In this document: positions 44,278 through 54,374 of the stretch, piece by piece | Layout: every line of letters starts with the position of its first letter | Numbering within the stretch: the first letter of the stretch is position 1 | From: Hominisplanchenecus murintestinalis | GTDB lineage: Bacteria > Bacillota > Clostridia > Lachnospirales > Lachnospiraceae | Assembly: GCA_004793585.1 (NCBI GenBank) | Contig: SRZB01000012.1 | Location: forward strand, 20,130 to 84,129 | Direction: 5' to 3' | Length of the DNA: 64,000 nucleotides | Notes under the pieces: generated by a model | The model's input: the letters and a program-made list of their open reading frames with translations, nothing else | Told to the model about the DNA's origin: nothing | The model's database searches: none | Translations under genes and position numbers: made by a program

Positions 44278-47200
44278 TTATACTTCCTCACTGTATCCTT
44301 CTTCCTCTGCCAGCCCTTTCTCTAATTGCGCAAATTCCTTTTTCTCAAACTCCTGAATGGAAATATGCTTCTTATTGGGATTTGCAAATACGAAAGTTTT
44401 ATCTACATTCTCGATATAGTTCTGAATCTTGTCATTTGTGGCGCTGATGATTGCCTGGAATCCCAGCCCCCGAATCAGCGCGATACAGCTTGCCACCTTC
44501 TCCGCATCCATTTTAGAAAACGCTTCGTCCAGCACTACCAGGCGGATCGTAGGATTTATCCGAGTCCTGACAATCCCTACCCGGTATGCCTGTGCGAAAC
44601 TTGCCAGAAGAGCCACGTAGAGTGGGTTCTGCCCCTCCCCGCCGGAATTCTTTTTAATCATCTGGCTCAGGCGGATTTTAATCGTCTCTTCCCCCTCGAT
44701 AATCTGCTGCATGTCAAAGGACAGGTATGTACGGTAATCCGCATACTTTTCCATATTACGCCGGGACTCTTCCAATTCTTCTGCCGTAGCGTTATCCGGC
44801 GGGATAAATACTGCAATCAGCTCCTGCATAAGCTCCCCATATTTATCTTCATGGGACATAGTAAACAGGTTCATCTGGTTTTCCATGCCGCCCGCTATCT
44901 GGGAGGGGTTTACTTCCAGCGTCTCGTCCATGAACATTTCGTAGTATCTGCCGTCCGCCCCCCTGTTTTTGGATATCACAAACCGATACCTGTCTTTTCC
45001 GAAGTCCATCTGGCTGATAATCTTATTCAGTTCATCCCTCTGTTTATATGCGCCTTCAATGGCGCTGCGTATTTTATAAATAAAGTCCTGTTTAAAGAGA
45101 TACACCGCCTCTTTTGCCTGTTCGTCAGCCTTCTGATAAAGCGCGGTCAAATCCCCGTACTGCAGATGGGAGAGCAGTTCGTCATAGGGCTGATTCGTCC
45201 TTTCCTCCGCTGAAAATGTCCTGTTCGGATACTTCCTTAAATATTCAAAACGGATTTCCCTCAAAGAAGACATGGCTTTCTCGGCTTCCTCTGCCGCCCC
45301 CCTTGCCTTTCCAAAAAAGGATGCCTGCAGACGCTCGTAATTCGGATTCTCCCTGCCGCTGAAAAATTCTGCCACCTTTTGTTCCTGCGCCGCATCCTTT
45401 ACAAAACTTTTCTCCTTTTCCGCCAGCTCCTCATTCCGGCTGATATACTCTCTTTTCAAAGCTTCCAGCTCGGCATCCTGCTTTTCTATCTGACGGAGCA
45501 TGGCGTCCCGCGCCGCTTTTTCCTTCCGGCATTTTTCCTCCAGTTCTTCCTGCTGCTGTTTCCATAGATTGATGTCTTTCTGCCGCAGCTCTTCCAGTTT
45601 CTTCTCCAGACGGTTCTTCTGTGCCGCCTTTTCCGGGTATGCCTCCACATCCCTTTTCCAGTCCAGATATTCCTCCAGCCCCCGGGGAAGGTGCTCCAGA
45701 TTCAAAATCTTCCGGCAGGACTCCTCCAGTGCCTGGCAGGGCTTCCGCTTTTCCTCAATCTCCAGCTGCAGTTCTTCCAGCTGCCGGATGCGCCTGCGCA
45801 TACTCACCTCGCCGATATAAGCGCGCCTGGTATACAGCTCCGGATTGATATACTGCAGTTTAAAGCTGTGGTACTGGATACAGTCCCTGGTAATGCCGAT
45901 TCTACACTCCCTCAGCCCGTCAATGCTGTCGCATTTCATCACGTTTCCCAACAGGAAATCAATATATGCGCGGGCATAAGGAATCTCTGTCAGGACTTCC
46001 TCCGCCAGAGCGCCCTCCTGCGCGCCGCTTCCCGCAGCCATAACCCTTTCCGTATCCAATACCGCCACGCGATAGTATTTCTTCTTATCCAGTTCCTGAT
46101 AAAGCTCCATTGCCGCCCTGGCATATTTCGGCTCCACGATCAGGAGCAGCTTATTGCTCCCCATATATCCTTCAACAGCATTTCTCCATGTATCATCCCT
46201 GATATCCAGCAAATCCGCCAGGATTTCCACCGGAATATTTTTCCCGTTCTGCTCTTTTAATCCTTCGCGTATGTACTGCCTCGCTTCTTCCAGCTCTTTG
46301 GGATACGCCTTTTTTCCCTGGCGGAGCTGTCTGAGTTCTTCCCTGATTTCTTTCTCCCGGCGGCTATAATCGCGAAGCTCGCTCTCTGCTTCTTTTCTCT
46401 GCTCTTCCACCTCTGCCCGAAGCACGTCCAGAGACTTTTTCAGCCTGTCCAGCTGTTCCTCCGAAATACTGTGCTTCGCAAATCTTCCAATGTCCCACAG
46501 CACCGCGTTTGGTGTGATATCCTGCTCCTCCCACCTTTTCAGCCCCACAGCCGTCTGCTGCCACTTGCCTTTGCTGACAGCAAGCCTTTCTATGATTTCG
46601 TTAAGAGCCTGAAGCTGGCTTTTCAGCTCCTCATAGCCGGAGGCGGCTATTTTCCGCACCATATCCCGAATCTGCTCTTCCAATCCCTGAATCTGCTTTT
46701 CAAGGCCGCCCAGCATTTCCTGCTGACGTTCCCCATCCTCTCCCCAGGCCTTTATCTTTTCCTGAAGGCTCTGCGCCTGGGTTTTCAGCTTGCGTACCTC
46801 GCACGCATTCATAAAATAGAGATACGAGTTCTGTGTCTTTTCCTTTTCCGCTACTTCAAGCCACGCGCCCTGTATTTTCTGAAGCTCTTCAATCTCCGCG
46901 CAGGTATCCCCGATGCGTTTCCGCATCCTGCCATACTGCATCACGCTCTCCTGCATATCTTCAATGTGAATATCCTGCTCCATACAGATGTATTCCTTTA
47001 CAAAGTCCTCCAGCCGGATATTCATGCGGAAAGGAATCGCCCGCTTAAAGAGCAGAGGAAACCGCTTCTCATTCAGCCCCCCCAGATAAATTTCATACAG
47101 CTGCCTGCGGAATCTCTCGTTGCTAGGTCCAAAATAATACTCATCTTTCGCATAATGAGCCGTCAAATATTCTTTCACCTCATCAATCGTCATTGCCCGG

Positions 47201-47652
47201 TTCCCCGTGCGGTAAAAAGACGTAAGCAGCGCACCCCTGTGCCAGAAAAATAACCTGGACACCTCATTCGACGCAGACTCTACATCAAAAACTACGCCAA
47301 TGCTCTGGCATTCCCCGGTATCCGTACGTTTCAGCTCCATGACAACCGTCGTAGAAAAATTCTTATTCCTCAGGTACGAAAAATGATTATCCTCACCGAT
47401 ATTCACCATCCCCCGCAGATATTCTATCAGCGTCCTGTCAGAGTCATCCGCCGCGGCCTTATTAAAAAACCCCCGTCCGTCCGTATTGGCATAAAGTAAA
47501 ACCTGCATAGCGTCAATAACGGTAGATTTCCCGCTTCCCGAATGCCCGGTAAAAAAATTAATACCCTCTGAAAACGAGAGAACTCTTTTCTCTATATAAT
47601 GCCAGTTATTCAGGCAGATTCTCGATAATGCCTGGAATTTCTGCTTCTCCAT
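44278..47652 (-). CDS. jetC: Wadjet/MksF-like SMC-type ATPase (JetC)
   Basis: A 1124-residue SMC-like ATPase, the motor of a condensin-related complex that in Wadjet systems recognises and extrudes plasmid DNA. The N-terminal Walker A is GHSGSGKSTVIDAMQ; two long coiled-coil arms flank a hinge-like middle (about residues 480-640); near the C-terminus are a signature region (GGEGQNPLYVALLASF) and Walker B IRLVVLDEAFSKMD. The start at 47652 (MEKQKFQAL) has CGGAGGAAG upstream and overlaps jetB by 47 bases. It is third in jetA-B-C. The nuclease gene jetD, which usually follows, is absent from the locus. Confidence 0.9.
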   Translation of the reverse strand: MEKQKFQALSRICLNNWHYIEKRVLSFSEGINFFTGHSGSGKSTVIDAMQVLLYANTDGRGFFNKAAADDSDRTLIEYLRGMVNIGEDNHFSYLRNKNFSTTVVMELKRTDTGECQSIGVVFDVESASNEVSRLFFWHRGALLTSFYRTGNRAMTIDEVKEYLTAHYAKDEYYFGPSNERFRRQLYEIYLGGLNEKRFPLLFKRAIPFRMNIRLEDFVKEYICMEQDIHIEDMQESVMQYGRMRKRIGDTCAEIEELQKIQGAWLEVAEKEKTQNSYLYFMNACEVRKLKTQAQSLQEKIKAWGEDGERQQEMLGGLEKQIQGLEEQIRDMVRKIAASGYEELKSQLQALNEIIERLAVSKGKWQQTAVGLKRWEEQDITPNAVLWDIGRFAKHSISEEQLDRLKKSLDVLRAEVEEQRKEAESELRDYSRREKEIREELRQLRQGKKAYPKELEEARQYIREGLKEQNGKNIPVEILADLLDIRDDTWRNAVEGYMGSNKLLLIVEPKYARAAMELYQELDKKKYYRVAVLDTERVMAAGSGAQEGALAEEVLTEIPYARAYIDFLLGNVMKCDSIDGLRECRIGITRDCIQYHSFKLQYINPELYTRRAYIGEVSMRRRIRQLEELQLEIEEKRKPCQALEESCRKILNLEHLPRGLEEYLDWKRDVEAYPEKAAQKNRLEKKLEELRQKDINLWKQQQEELEEKCRKEKAARDAMLRQIEKQDAELEALKREYISRNEELAEKEKSFVKDAAQEQKVAEFFSGRENPNYERLQASFFGKARGAAEEAEKAMSSLREIRFEYLRKYPNRTFSAEERTNQPYDELLSHLQYGDLTALYQKADEQAKEAVYLFKQDFIYKIRSAIEGAYKQRDELNKIISQMDFGKDRYRFVISKNRGADGRYYEMFMDETLEVNPSQIAGGMENQMNLFTMSHEDKYGELMQELIAVFIPPDNATAEELEESRRNMEKYADYRTYLSFDMQQIIEGEETIKIRLSQMIKKNSGGEGQNPLYVALLASFAQAYRVGIVRTRINPTIRLVVLDEAFSKMDAEKVASCIALIRGLGFQAIISATNDKIQNYIENVDKTFVFANPNKKHISIQEFEKKEFAQLEKGLAEEEGYSEEV

Positions 47653-48250
47653 CTTCTTCCTCCGTTTCTCTGAACGTGTCAACCAGGGCCCTGGCGTCGT
47701 CTCCTACCAGAAGCATATTAATGCTTGGATAGATCACCATGCGGCTGGCGCCTTCCAATTCCTCCAGCAGATCCAGCGGCTCCAGAATCTGATATTTTTT
47801 CAGCATAGAAACCGCTCTGCGCACTTCCGTAGCCGACGGCTGCCTGTTCAAAAGCCCGAAACTTCCCAGACGCTCATGGATATCCGCCAGCGTGGTAAAG
47901 ACATGGACGCTCGTGGAAGCCGCCGCCATCTGCTCGTCATAAATCAGCTTTAAAATCAGAACATAAAGAGTCGTAAGCTTCGGCAGCTTATCCCCAAGAA
48001 GCGTTTCACCCTGCAGATAGATAATCCCTGTCCGGCTGTTTTCCTGTACGGTAATTCCGCTGATTTCAAAATATCTGCGGATAAATGCCAGGTGCTTGCT
48101 GCACGCCCGGAACTCCTTATTAAACTGCATCCTTCCTGTACGTCTGTCATACTTCCTCTCCAGTACAAAGGTCTGCCTGTAGAGAAGCTGGATTGCCCCG
48201 CTGACCTCTTCCTGCTCCTCGGGTGTCAGATTATCATAATATTCTATCAT
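47606..48250 (-). CDS. jetB: Wadjet/MksE-like kleisin-partner protein (JetB, DUF4194)
   Basis: A 214-residue protein with the DUF4194/MksE layout: two winged-helix-like regions and the conserved pattern ending in RMVIYPSINMLL. In Wadjet complexes JetB is the KITE-type subunit that binds the kleisin JetA and the ATPase JetC. Its ATG overlaps the jetA stop (ATGA), and its 3' end overlaps jetC, so the three genes are tightly coupled. Confidence 0.88.
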   Translation of the reverse strand: MIEYYDNLTPEEQEEVSGAIQLLYRQTFVLERKYDRRTGRMQFNKEFRACSKHLAFIRRYFEISGITVQENSRTGIIYLQGETLLGDKLPKLTTLYVLILKLIYDEQMAAASTSVHVFTTLADIHERLGSFGLLNRQPSATEVRRAVSMLKKYQILEPLDLLEELEGASRMVIYPSINMLLVGDDARALVDTFRETEEEDGEAEIPGIIENLPE

Positions 48251-49638
48251 CTCTGCGGCCTCCTTTTAAACACCAGTCCCGGATAGCTGTACCGTCCGTC
48301 CTCCACCGGCTCCATACTCTCTTCGGCAACCTGATATCTGCTTCCCTTCTTTGACGCGTAATCATAGGCAAGGATCAGCTTCTCAAATTCTTCATCATTT
48401 TGGACAAAACCTTTTCCTACCACAGCCTGCCCTCCATCCATATGCGCCTCGATAAACTGCTCAATCTGCCGTTTGCTGTAACGGTTATTCATGCGGTTCA
48501 TTTTCAGCACGTCCTCCCTGGACAACTCCTGCGTCTCTTCCTCAGGCTCCATATCCTCCAAAAACGACCTTTTTCCCTTCCGCCGTTTGTACAAAGATTT
48601 CTCCGACAAGACATTCAAATATGAAAAATTCATTTTTTCAGCCGCCGCCTTCAGGCGTTCTTCGGGACGCGCAGCGATTCCGTTTAAAATCTGCACTATC
48701 AGCCCCCGCATATCTTCTTCCCGGCTCAGAAGATAGTTGAGCCTTGTCACCGTAGCGCGTACATACCGGGTATGCTCCCTGTCCATATTTGCAATCCTAT
48801 GCTCAATATCGTCAAATCCCCGCTCAATCTGATTAACCAAATCCAAAACTTCCGTACGCCTCTGTATCTCCAAGCGCATCCTCGCCGCAAGTTCCGGCGT
48901 CTCCTGTCCTGTGTCCGTTAATGCACTTTCCGCTTCTTCCGCCTGGCTTTCCCGGATTTCCTGCAGCCAGCTTTTAATGCTCATCTTATAAATATAAAAA
49001 TTATCCGTAGTTTTCAGTATGTGGTATTTCTTTCTGACAATTTCCTCCACATATCCTTCCAGGTGTTCTTTCAGCAAGTCGCTGTATACATCTTTTTCCA
49101 GAAGGCTTGCAAAAAATTTATCCATATTGTGAAGCATGTCCTGCAGAGCCTTATTCAGCCTCTTCGTATTCACCAGCGCTGTATTCAGCAGCCTTTCATT
49201 TTTTCTGGGATCTGTCTTGTAAGAAAAAAGAATTGCATAGATATTCTGAATGTAGACTTCCGTATCCTCTTCCTCCCCGGAAAGGCGTTCAAACGCATCA
49301 ATAAACACAGCTGAGTAGTCTGGGATTACGATATTTGTCACGCCGCTGCTATAATCTTCAAGCCTCCTCAGCCACTTCGTACGCAGCAGCCAGTTCAGGA
49401 TACGGGTCGCCGGAGGCTCCAGCACATCCGCATCCGTCTCCTGTTCCTCTTTCATAATGCTGTATTTACGTTCAGAAAAATAATTCCCAATGACCTGTAT
49501 GCAAACTTCACGGCTTAGGAAATAATTATTGTATTGATATTCTTCATTAATTTTCAGCAGAGCTTCTATATACGTCTCACGGTTGTAGGAACGGAAAAGG
49601 CTCCAGAAACTCTCCGGTATCTCATTCATCAACGGCAT
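48247..49638 (-). CDS. jetA: Wadjet/MksB-like kleisin protein (JetA)
   Basis: A 463-residue helical protein corresponding to the JetA/MksB kleisin of the type found in Firmicutes Wadjet operons (I recall this group as DUF5716-like; not checked). N-terminal winged-helix-like part (IPESFWSLFRSYNRETYIEALL), a long central helical bundle, and a C-terminal region with RYSKRQIEQFIEAHMDG. It would bridge the two ATPase heads of JetC together with JetB. The start at 49638 has AAAGGAGG upstream at a rather long 13 bases. First gene of the operon, with its own promoter. Confidence 0.85.
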   Translation of the reverse strand: MPLMNEIPESFWSLFRSYNRETYIEALLKINEEYQYNNYFLSREVCIQVIGNYFSERKYSIMKEEQETDADVLEPPATRILNWLLRTKWLRRLEDYSSGVTNIVIPDYSAVFIDAFERLSGEEEDTEVYIQNIYAILFSYKTDPRKNERLLNTALVNTKRLNKALQDMLHNMDKFFASLLEKDVYSDLLKEHLEGYVEEIVRKKYHILKTTDNFYIYKMSIKSWLQEIRESQAEEAESALTDTGQETPELAARMRLEIQRRTEVLDLVNQIERGFDDIEHRIANMDREHTRYVRATVTRLNYLLSREEDMRGLIVQILNGIAARPEERLKAAAEKMNFSYLNVLSEKSLYKRRKGKRSFLEDMEPEEETQELSREDVLKMNRMNNRYSKRQIEQFIEAHMDGGQAVVGKGFVQNDEEFEKLILAYDYASKKGSRYQVAEESMEPVEDGRYSYPGLVFKRRPQR

Positions 49639-49702
49639 CCTGTGCAGAATACCTCCTTTTTCTGATGTGCGGGGAAGTTCCCCGGCAATCGTGGTTTTTT
49701 TT

Positions 49703-49731
49703 ATTTTACTACAGTTTCTCTATGCTGTCCA
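49703..49731 (-). promoter_or_regulatory. Promoter of jetABC
   Basis: Minus-strand TGGACA (49726-49731), 17-base spacer, TAAAAT (49703-49708), about 60 bases before jetA. A GGGGAA/TTCCCC hairpin lies in the leader. Confidence 0.6.
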
Positions 49732-49787
49732 TAGGCTCGCATCTACGGAAAACAGATAGTAACCGCAATTTGAAGAATAACAGTTAT

Positions 49788-49870
49788 GGTAAATTATAAC
49801 GCAAAAGCCAATAAGCACTGCTAAAAGTTATAATTTTCCATTGCATACAAACGCAAATATGGTTTATACT
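49788..49870 (+). promoter_or_regulatory. Promoter of the AraC-type response regulator with upstream inverted repeat
   Basis: TTGCAT (49841-49846), 18-base spacer, TATACT (49865-49870). Directly upstream is an inverted repeat with arms GGTAAATTATAAC (49788-49800) and GTTATAATTTTCC (49827-49839), 12 of 13 matching, ending one base before the -35: a probable regulator site. Confidence 0.55.
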
Positions 49871-49980
49871 ATTAAAGGCGATATTATAAACTATAGCGCT
49901 TTCATCCCCGCATCCTGATTACAAAATAGCACAGAGACCCTTTTGACATCGGCATTACATAATTTAGGTGAGGAAAACGC

Positions 49981-50982
49981 ATGAATGTACTGATTGCAGA
50001 CGATAACCAAATCGTATTGAATAACTTAAAATCTATGATTGACTGGGAGAGATTAGGATTTTCTATCTGCCAGACGGCAGCGGACGGCGCAGATGCGCTG
50101 GAAAAGATTCTGAATGAGAAACCTGATATCGTGCTTCTGGATATTCGCATGCCCCAAAAGAACGGCATAGAGGTCATAAGGGAAAGCTCCGCCCGGGGAT
50201 TTACCGGAAAAGTCATTCTGCTGAGTGAAATTTCTAACGCTGAACAAAAACAGGCTGCAAAACGCTGCGGCATCAGTTTCTGTCTGAGCAAACCTGTCAG
50301 TACAGATGAATTGAAAATGGCTCTCGCCCACGAAGCGGCCGCCATATATGCGGAACGTTTTTTTCATTATATCCAATCCCATAACCGTACAATGACTGCC
50401 CGGGCACTAAAAGATCTGGGCGCTGCCTTGCGGGATTCCGGTGCCGGACTTCCTGCTGCCAGGCACCTGCTGGCTAACATCTATATTATGATAAAGAAGA
50501 AAATCCTGCTGCTGCCCTCGCGCATGAAAATTCCTTTTCTGTCCAATGCCGCAGCTGCCGAGCTGCTGGAAAACAAATCTTCCCTTAATGAAATCATGCA
50601 GTTTTTAGCGGAACAGTTTGAACTGTGGACAAACTCTGTCGGCTGCTTTACCGGTGAAAATGTAATGGATGAGGTTCTTTACTATATTCAGCAAAATTAC
50701 GACCAACGCCTGTCGCTGGAAATCCTGGCGCCCATTTTTGGTTATAACAGCTCCTATCTGGGTAAACTTTTCAGGAAGACAACAGGCATCGGCTTTAATG
50801 CTTATCTGGATCAAGTGCGTATCGGGGCGGCTAAACAGCTGCTTGTCCAGGAAAATCTCAAGAACTACGAGATTGCCGGCAAAGTCGGTTACCGTGGGGT
50901 AGATTATTTTCATAAAAAATTTAAGAAATATACGGGAACAACGCCTGCAGAATACCGCAGGCGTGAAACAGGGGAAAACTAG
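49981..50982 (+). CDS. Response regulator with AraC-type DNA-binding domain (orphan)
   Basis: A 333-residue regulator. Receiver domain about 1-120 with acidic pocket D7-D8, phospho-acceptor D54 in VLLDIRMP and the conserved Lys in FCLSKPV. A helical linker is followed by an AraC-type double helix-turn-helix (about 225-330), including LSLEILAPIFGYNSSYLGKLFRK and ending with YFHKKFKKYTGTTPAEYR. This is the YesN type, usually paired with a YesM-like kinase controlling sugar uptake. No kinase gene adjoins it, so its partner must be elsewhere. It lies divergent from jetABC. GAGG lies upstream of the ATG. Confidence 0.93.
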   Translation: MNVLIADDNQIVLNNLKSMIDWERLGFSICQTAADGADALEKILNEKPDIVLLDIRMPQKNGIEVIRESSARGFTGKVILLSEISNAEQKQAAKRCGISFCLSKPVSTDELKMALAHEAAAIYAERFFHYIQSHNRTMTARALKDLGAALRDSGAGLPAARHLLANIYIMIKKKILLLPSRMKIPFLSNAAAAELLENKSSLNEIMQFLAEQFELWTNSVGCFTGENVMDEVLYYIQQNYDQRLSLEILAPIFGYNSSYLGKLFRKTTGIGFNAYLDQVRIGAAKQLLVQENLKNYEIAGKVGYRGVDYFHKKFKKYTGTTPAEYRRRETGEN

Positions 50983-50985
50983 AAT

Positions 50986-53900
50986 TTAAAAAAGGCATTT
51001 TGCACGCTTAGATGCTGTGCTCATTAGGCTTGGATTCGATTTTGTGACCACAGCTATTCTATAATAATATTTTTTGCCTTTCTTTGCTTTCTTATCAACA
51101 TAACTTAATTTTTTCTTTCCAAGGGTTTTCACTCTCACATAGCCGGAATTTTTCTTTGTTGAACGGTAGATCACGTATTTTTTTACACTTTTTCCTCTCT
51201 TCCATATAATTTTTATTCCCCTGGATGTGGACGAAACTTTTTTTATCTTCGTTCCTTTGGCAAGCTTGAGAGCCTTTACTTTCCCGGCTGCGCTTTTCAG
51301 ACTGCCATCTTTAGATACCGATACCGCATAGTATTTTGCGCTCTGTACAGGCTTTTCATCCCGGATTTGGGTTTTTCCCGGCAATGTCGTTGTAACCAAT
51401 GTGGTTTTCTTCCCGGATATACGGTAAATCTCATATCGATCCGCGCCCGCAACAGGGTTTACTGTTATCTGCACAGATACGCCCTTTTTTCCGGCAGCAG
51501 CTCTCAGCTTTAGAATTTCCGGAGCGGGCAGATGATTCTCTGTTCCGCCGGGCTTTTCCGTACCTCCCTCATTTCCCGTATTCCCCCCATTTTTCTTTAA
51601 TTCTGGTGATTTCAATGTTGCTTTCACAACATCACTGGCGAAATGCGTATCCGTTTCTTTCATCCGCACATATGCCGTATATGCCGTATTCGGCTGGCAG
51701 TCGCTCTTTGTATTCCCATCTGTCCATGTCTCCCCGTCAAAACTGTATTCCGCACCCTCTGTCCTTTCTATTGCTGCCGTAAATGTCTGCTTATCTTTAT
51801 TTTCCGTAAATGTCAGGTTACACGCTGATGGAGCTGTCTGGCCGGCTTTCCCAATTGTAAAACGCTTCGTTACGGCTTCGCCCAGCAGTTTTCCTCCCTC
51901 TTTCGGCGTAACCGTAACGTCTGCCGTACCAGGGTTCGTGTTGTTCACATAGCTATATATAAAATCTACATCTTTTTCAAATGTGGTTTTCTTTTCGCCT
52001 AACATTATGGAGACTTCCGGTTCAGGCACGATAGGCTCTGCACTGTAAACAGCATCGCCCACGTCTGCCACCATATCTCCTGTCAGGAGAAATGTCATCT
52101 GTATTCCTTCTCCCAAAGTCCCGGTTCCAGAAAGCGAACCGTTTATCGTAAACACTCCCTCTCCTTCTATTTCTCCATGATTCGTAAGAGCGCCGCCGTT
52201 GTCTATTGTCAGGGATGCGTCAGGCATAATTGTTACGACAGCCCCCTCCCCTATCGTTACGCTGCCGGTAATAACAATACTCCCCTCCACATATGTATGC
52301 ATTCCGGCGGGAACATCGCATGTTCCATCCCATACAAGCACAGGCGCGTTCTCACGGCTTGTATTTTTAGACAGTAATTTCCATACCTCTGGACTATTTG
52401 TCGTCAAACGGATGCTATCTGGAAACGCCCCGCTTTCCAGGATTGTCAGCCCGCCGCCCACATGAACGCCTGACAGGCTGCTGTCTGCAAATGCATCCTG
52501 CCGGATTGTTGTGACGGAATCCGGAAGAAGCATTGTCCCCGTTAATTTGCTGCATCCTTGGAAAATCCCCCCTCCAATCTCTATCAATCCTTGGCCTAAT
52601 TTAATATTCGCAAGCTCCGTACAGTTTTGAAATGCATAATATCCAATTTTCTGCAAGGAATCCGGCAGCAATATTTCCGTAATACCGCTGCAGCCGCTGA
52701 ATACATTGTCGCCAATTTCCGTGAGTCCTTCATGCAGAGTTACATTTGTGATACCTGTACAATCCCAAAATGCAGAAGTGTCAATTAGCTCACAGCTTTC
52801 CGGAATGTCAACGGTCTGCAGGCTTTCGCATTCCTTAAATGCGAAACCGCCAATATATGTCAGGCTTTGAGGAAGCTCCACTTCCTTCAATGCATGGCAA
52901 GCGCAAAACACCCATTGTTCGATACGCGTAAGGCCGTCAGGCAGATTGATTGATTCCAGTCCCGTACAGCTCATAAAAGCATCTTTCCCAATACCGGTAA
53001 TCGATTCCGGGAGCGTAATTTTCGTAATTTTAGAGCATGTGGAAAATGCGCTTGTTCCAATTGTTTTAACAGTATATGTGTTTCCTTCCCACTCTACTGT
53101 CTCAGGAATAATAATTTCTCCGGAGGGCTGCGCTCCTTTCCATTTGTCTAATTGTACATATCTACGTTCACTATCCGTAATTGTAAATGTATATTTATCC
53201 GTGTCAAATGCCAGCAGTTCATAAGGCTCTCCATTTAATTCTATTTTTTGATGTCCTATGCCTGCCACAAGAGCCGCAACTTCCCTGCTGGTACATTTCA
53301 CAGTAACCGACTTACTGTATTTCTCACGGCCGACGCTATCATTCCAAAATATCCAATTGTGGACAGATGTCACACTATCGGGAAATGTTACACTCAATTC
53401 CTCGCTGCAGTTACAGAAAGTCTGGACAGATATTTCGGTTACTCCTTCCGGTACCACGACCTCTTTCAATCCGGTACATCCATAAAATGCTGAACCGCCA
53501 ATCGTATTGACAGAAAGCGGTATCTGAATCTCCGTCAGACCGGTACACGAACTCAATGCCCCATCCGGTATGGATGTAAGGCTTTCCGGCAAATCAATCT
53601 GCGCAAGGCTGACACACCTCGAAAGAAACCCCTTCCCTCCAAGAGAGGTCATCCCGTCTGGCAACGTTATGCTGACAAGGCTTCGATTATCAGAAAAAGC
53701 GCTTCTTTCATAGACGGTATCCGGATTTAAAATAATTAAACTGCTTATTTTCATACCGCGGAATGCATCAGCCCCAATCCGGGTAACAGACGCAGGAATC
53801 GTCAATTCCCCACCGGCATAACAGTTCAAAAAGGCTGTATTCCCAACTTCTTTTAAGTTCGGGGGCAAATTTAATGAGTTCATAGCGGTGCAGAAACAAA

Positions 53901-54285
53901 ATGCATTTTCCCCGATGCTTTCAATTGTATCCGGAAAAACAACTTCTGCAATACTTTGCTTTCCAGCATTGTTGTAAAATGCATTATCTCCAATGGAAAC
54001 TACCGTATATTCTTTGCCGTCATACGTAACGGTTTCCGGAATCTCAATCACTTCCTTCCACGAAATATTCTTTGCCCATTCCACAAGCTGCATTTTTCCC
54101 GGTTCAATTTCCTTATAAACAACGCCCTCTAAGTTTACGCTTTCTGTGAGCGTTCCCTCCGCGGCATATGCTTTCCACGCTGTTCCATATGGCGTATTGG
54201 ACGCAAACAGACAGAATACTAGCAAAAAAGCAGCAATTGAATACAGAACTGCCAGCCTGCCTTTGTATAGATTTCCATTCTTCAT
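50986..54285 (-). CDS. Secreted BspA-like leucine-rich-repeat surface protein
   Basis: A 1099-residue secreted protein: signal peptide (about 1-42), two blocks of BspA/TpLRR-type leucine-rich repeats (about 50-350 and 375-640, with units such as IGDNAFYNN and ITEILLPDSLQKIGYYAFQNC), a short beta-helix-like segment, an Ig-like region, a GGTEKPGG-type linker, and two fibronectin-III-like domains at the C-terminus (GVKVQITVNP-like and IIWKRGKSVKKYVIYRS). BspA-like proteins bind host matrix or other cells. No sortase motif. Its promoter carries tandem boxes typical of LytTR activators, and the divergent genes encode just such a two-component system. Confidence 0.9.
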   Translation of the reverse strand: MKNGNLYKGRLAVLYSIAAFLLVFCLFASNTPYGTAWKAYAAEGTLTESVNLEGVVYKEIEPGKMQLVEWAKNISWKEVIEIPETVTYDGKEYTVVSIGDNAFYNNAGKQSIAEVVFPDTIESIGENAFCFCTAMNSLNLPPNLKEVGNTAFLNCYAGGELTIPASVTRIGADAFRGMKISSLIILNPDTVYERSAFSDNRSLVSITLPDGMTSLGGKGFLSRCVSLAQIDLPESLTSIPDGALSSCTGLTEIQIPLSVNTIGGSAFYGCTGLKEVVVPEGVTEISVQTFCNCSEELSVTFPDSVTSVHNWIFWNDSVGREKYSKSVTVKCTSREVAALVAGIGHQKIELNGEPYELLAFDTDKYTFTITDSERRYVQLDKWKGAQPSGEIIIPETVEWEGNTYTVKTIGTSAFSTCSKITKITLPESITGIGKDAFMSCTGLESINLPDGLTRIEQWVFCACHALKEVELPQSLTYIGGFAFKECESLQTVDIPESCELIDTSAFWDCTGITNVTLHEGLTEIGDNVFSGCSGITEILLPDSLQKIGYYAFQNCTELANIKLGQGLIEIGGGIFQGCSKLTGTMLLPDSVTTIRQDAFADSSLSGVHVGGGLTILESGAFPDSIRLTTNSPEVWKLLSKNTSRENAPVLVWDGTCDVPAGMHTYVEGSIVITGSVTIGEGAVVTIMPDASLTIDNGGALTNHGEIEGEGVFTINGSLSGTGTLGEGIQMTFLLTGDMVADVGDAVYSAEPIVPEPEVSIMLGEKKTTFEKDVDFIYSYVNNTNPGTADVTVTPKEGGKLLGEAVTKRFTIGKAGQTAPSACNLTFTENKDKQTFTAAIERTEGAEYSFDGETWTDGNTKSDCQPNTAYTAYVRMKETDTHFASDVVKATLKSPELKKNGGNTGNEGGTEKPGGTENHLPAPEILKLRAAAGKKGVSVQITVNPVAGADRYEIYRISGKKTTLVTTTLPGKTQIRDEKPVQSAKYYAVSVSKDGSLKSAAGKVKALKLAKGTKIKKVSSTSRGIKIIWKRGKSVKKYVIYRSTKKNSGYVRVKTLGKKKLSYVDKKAKKGKKYYYRIAVVTKSNPSLMSTASKRAKCLF

Positions 54286-54374
54286 TTAAACGTTTATCCT
54301 CTCTTCCCAAAAATTTTACTTTTTCGCAATTCATGCAAATGCAAAAACCGCCGTGTAACAAAGTTTTCATTTTT

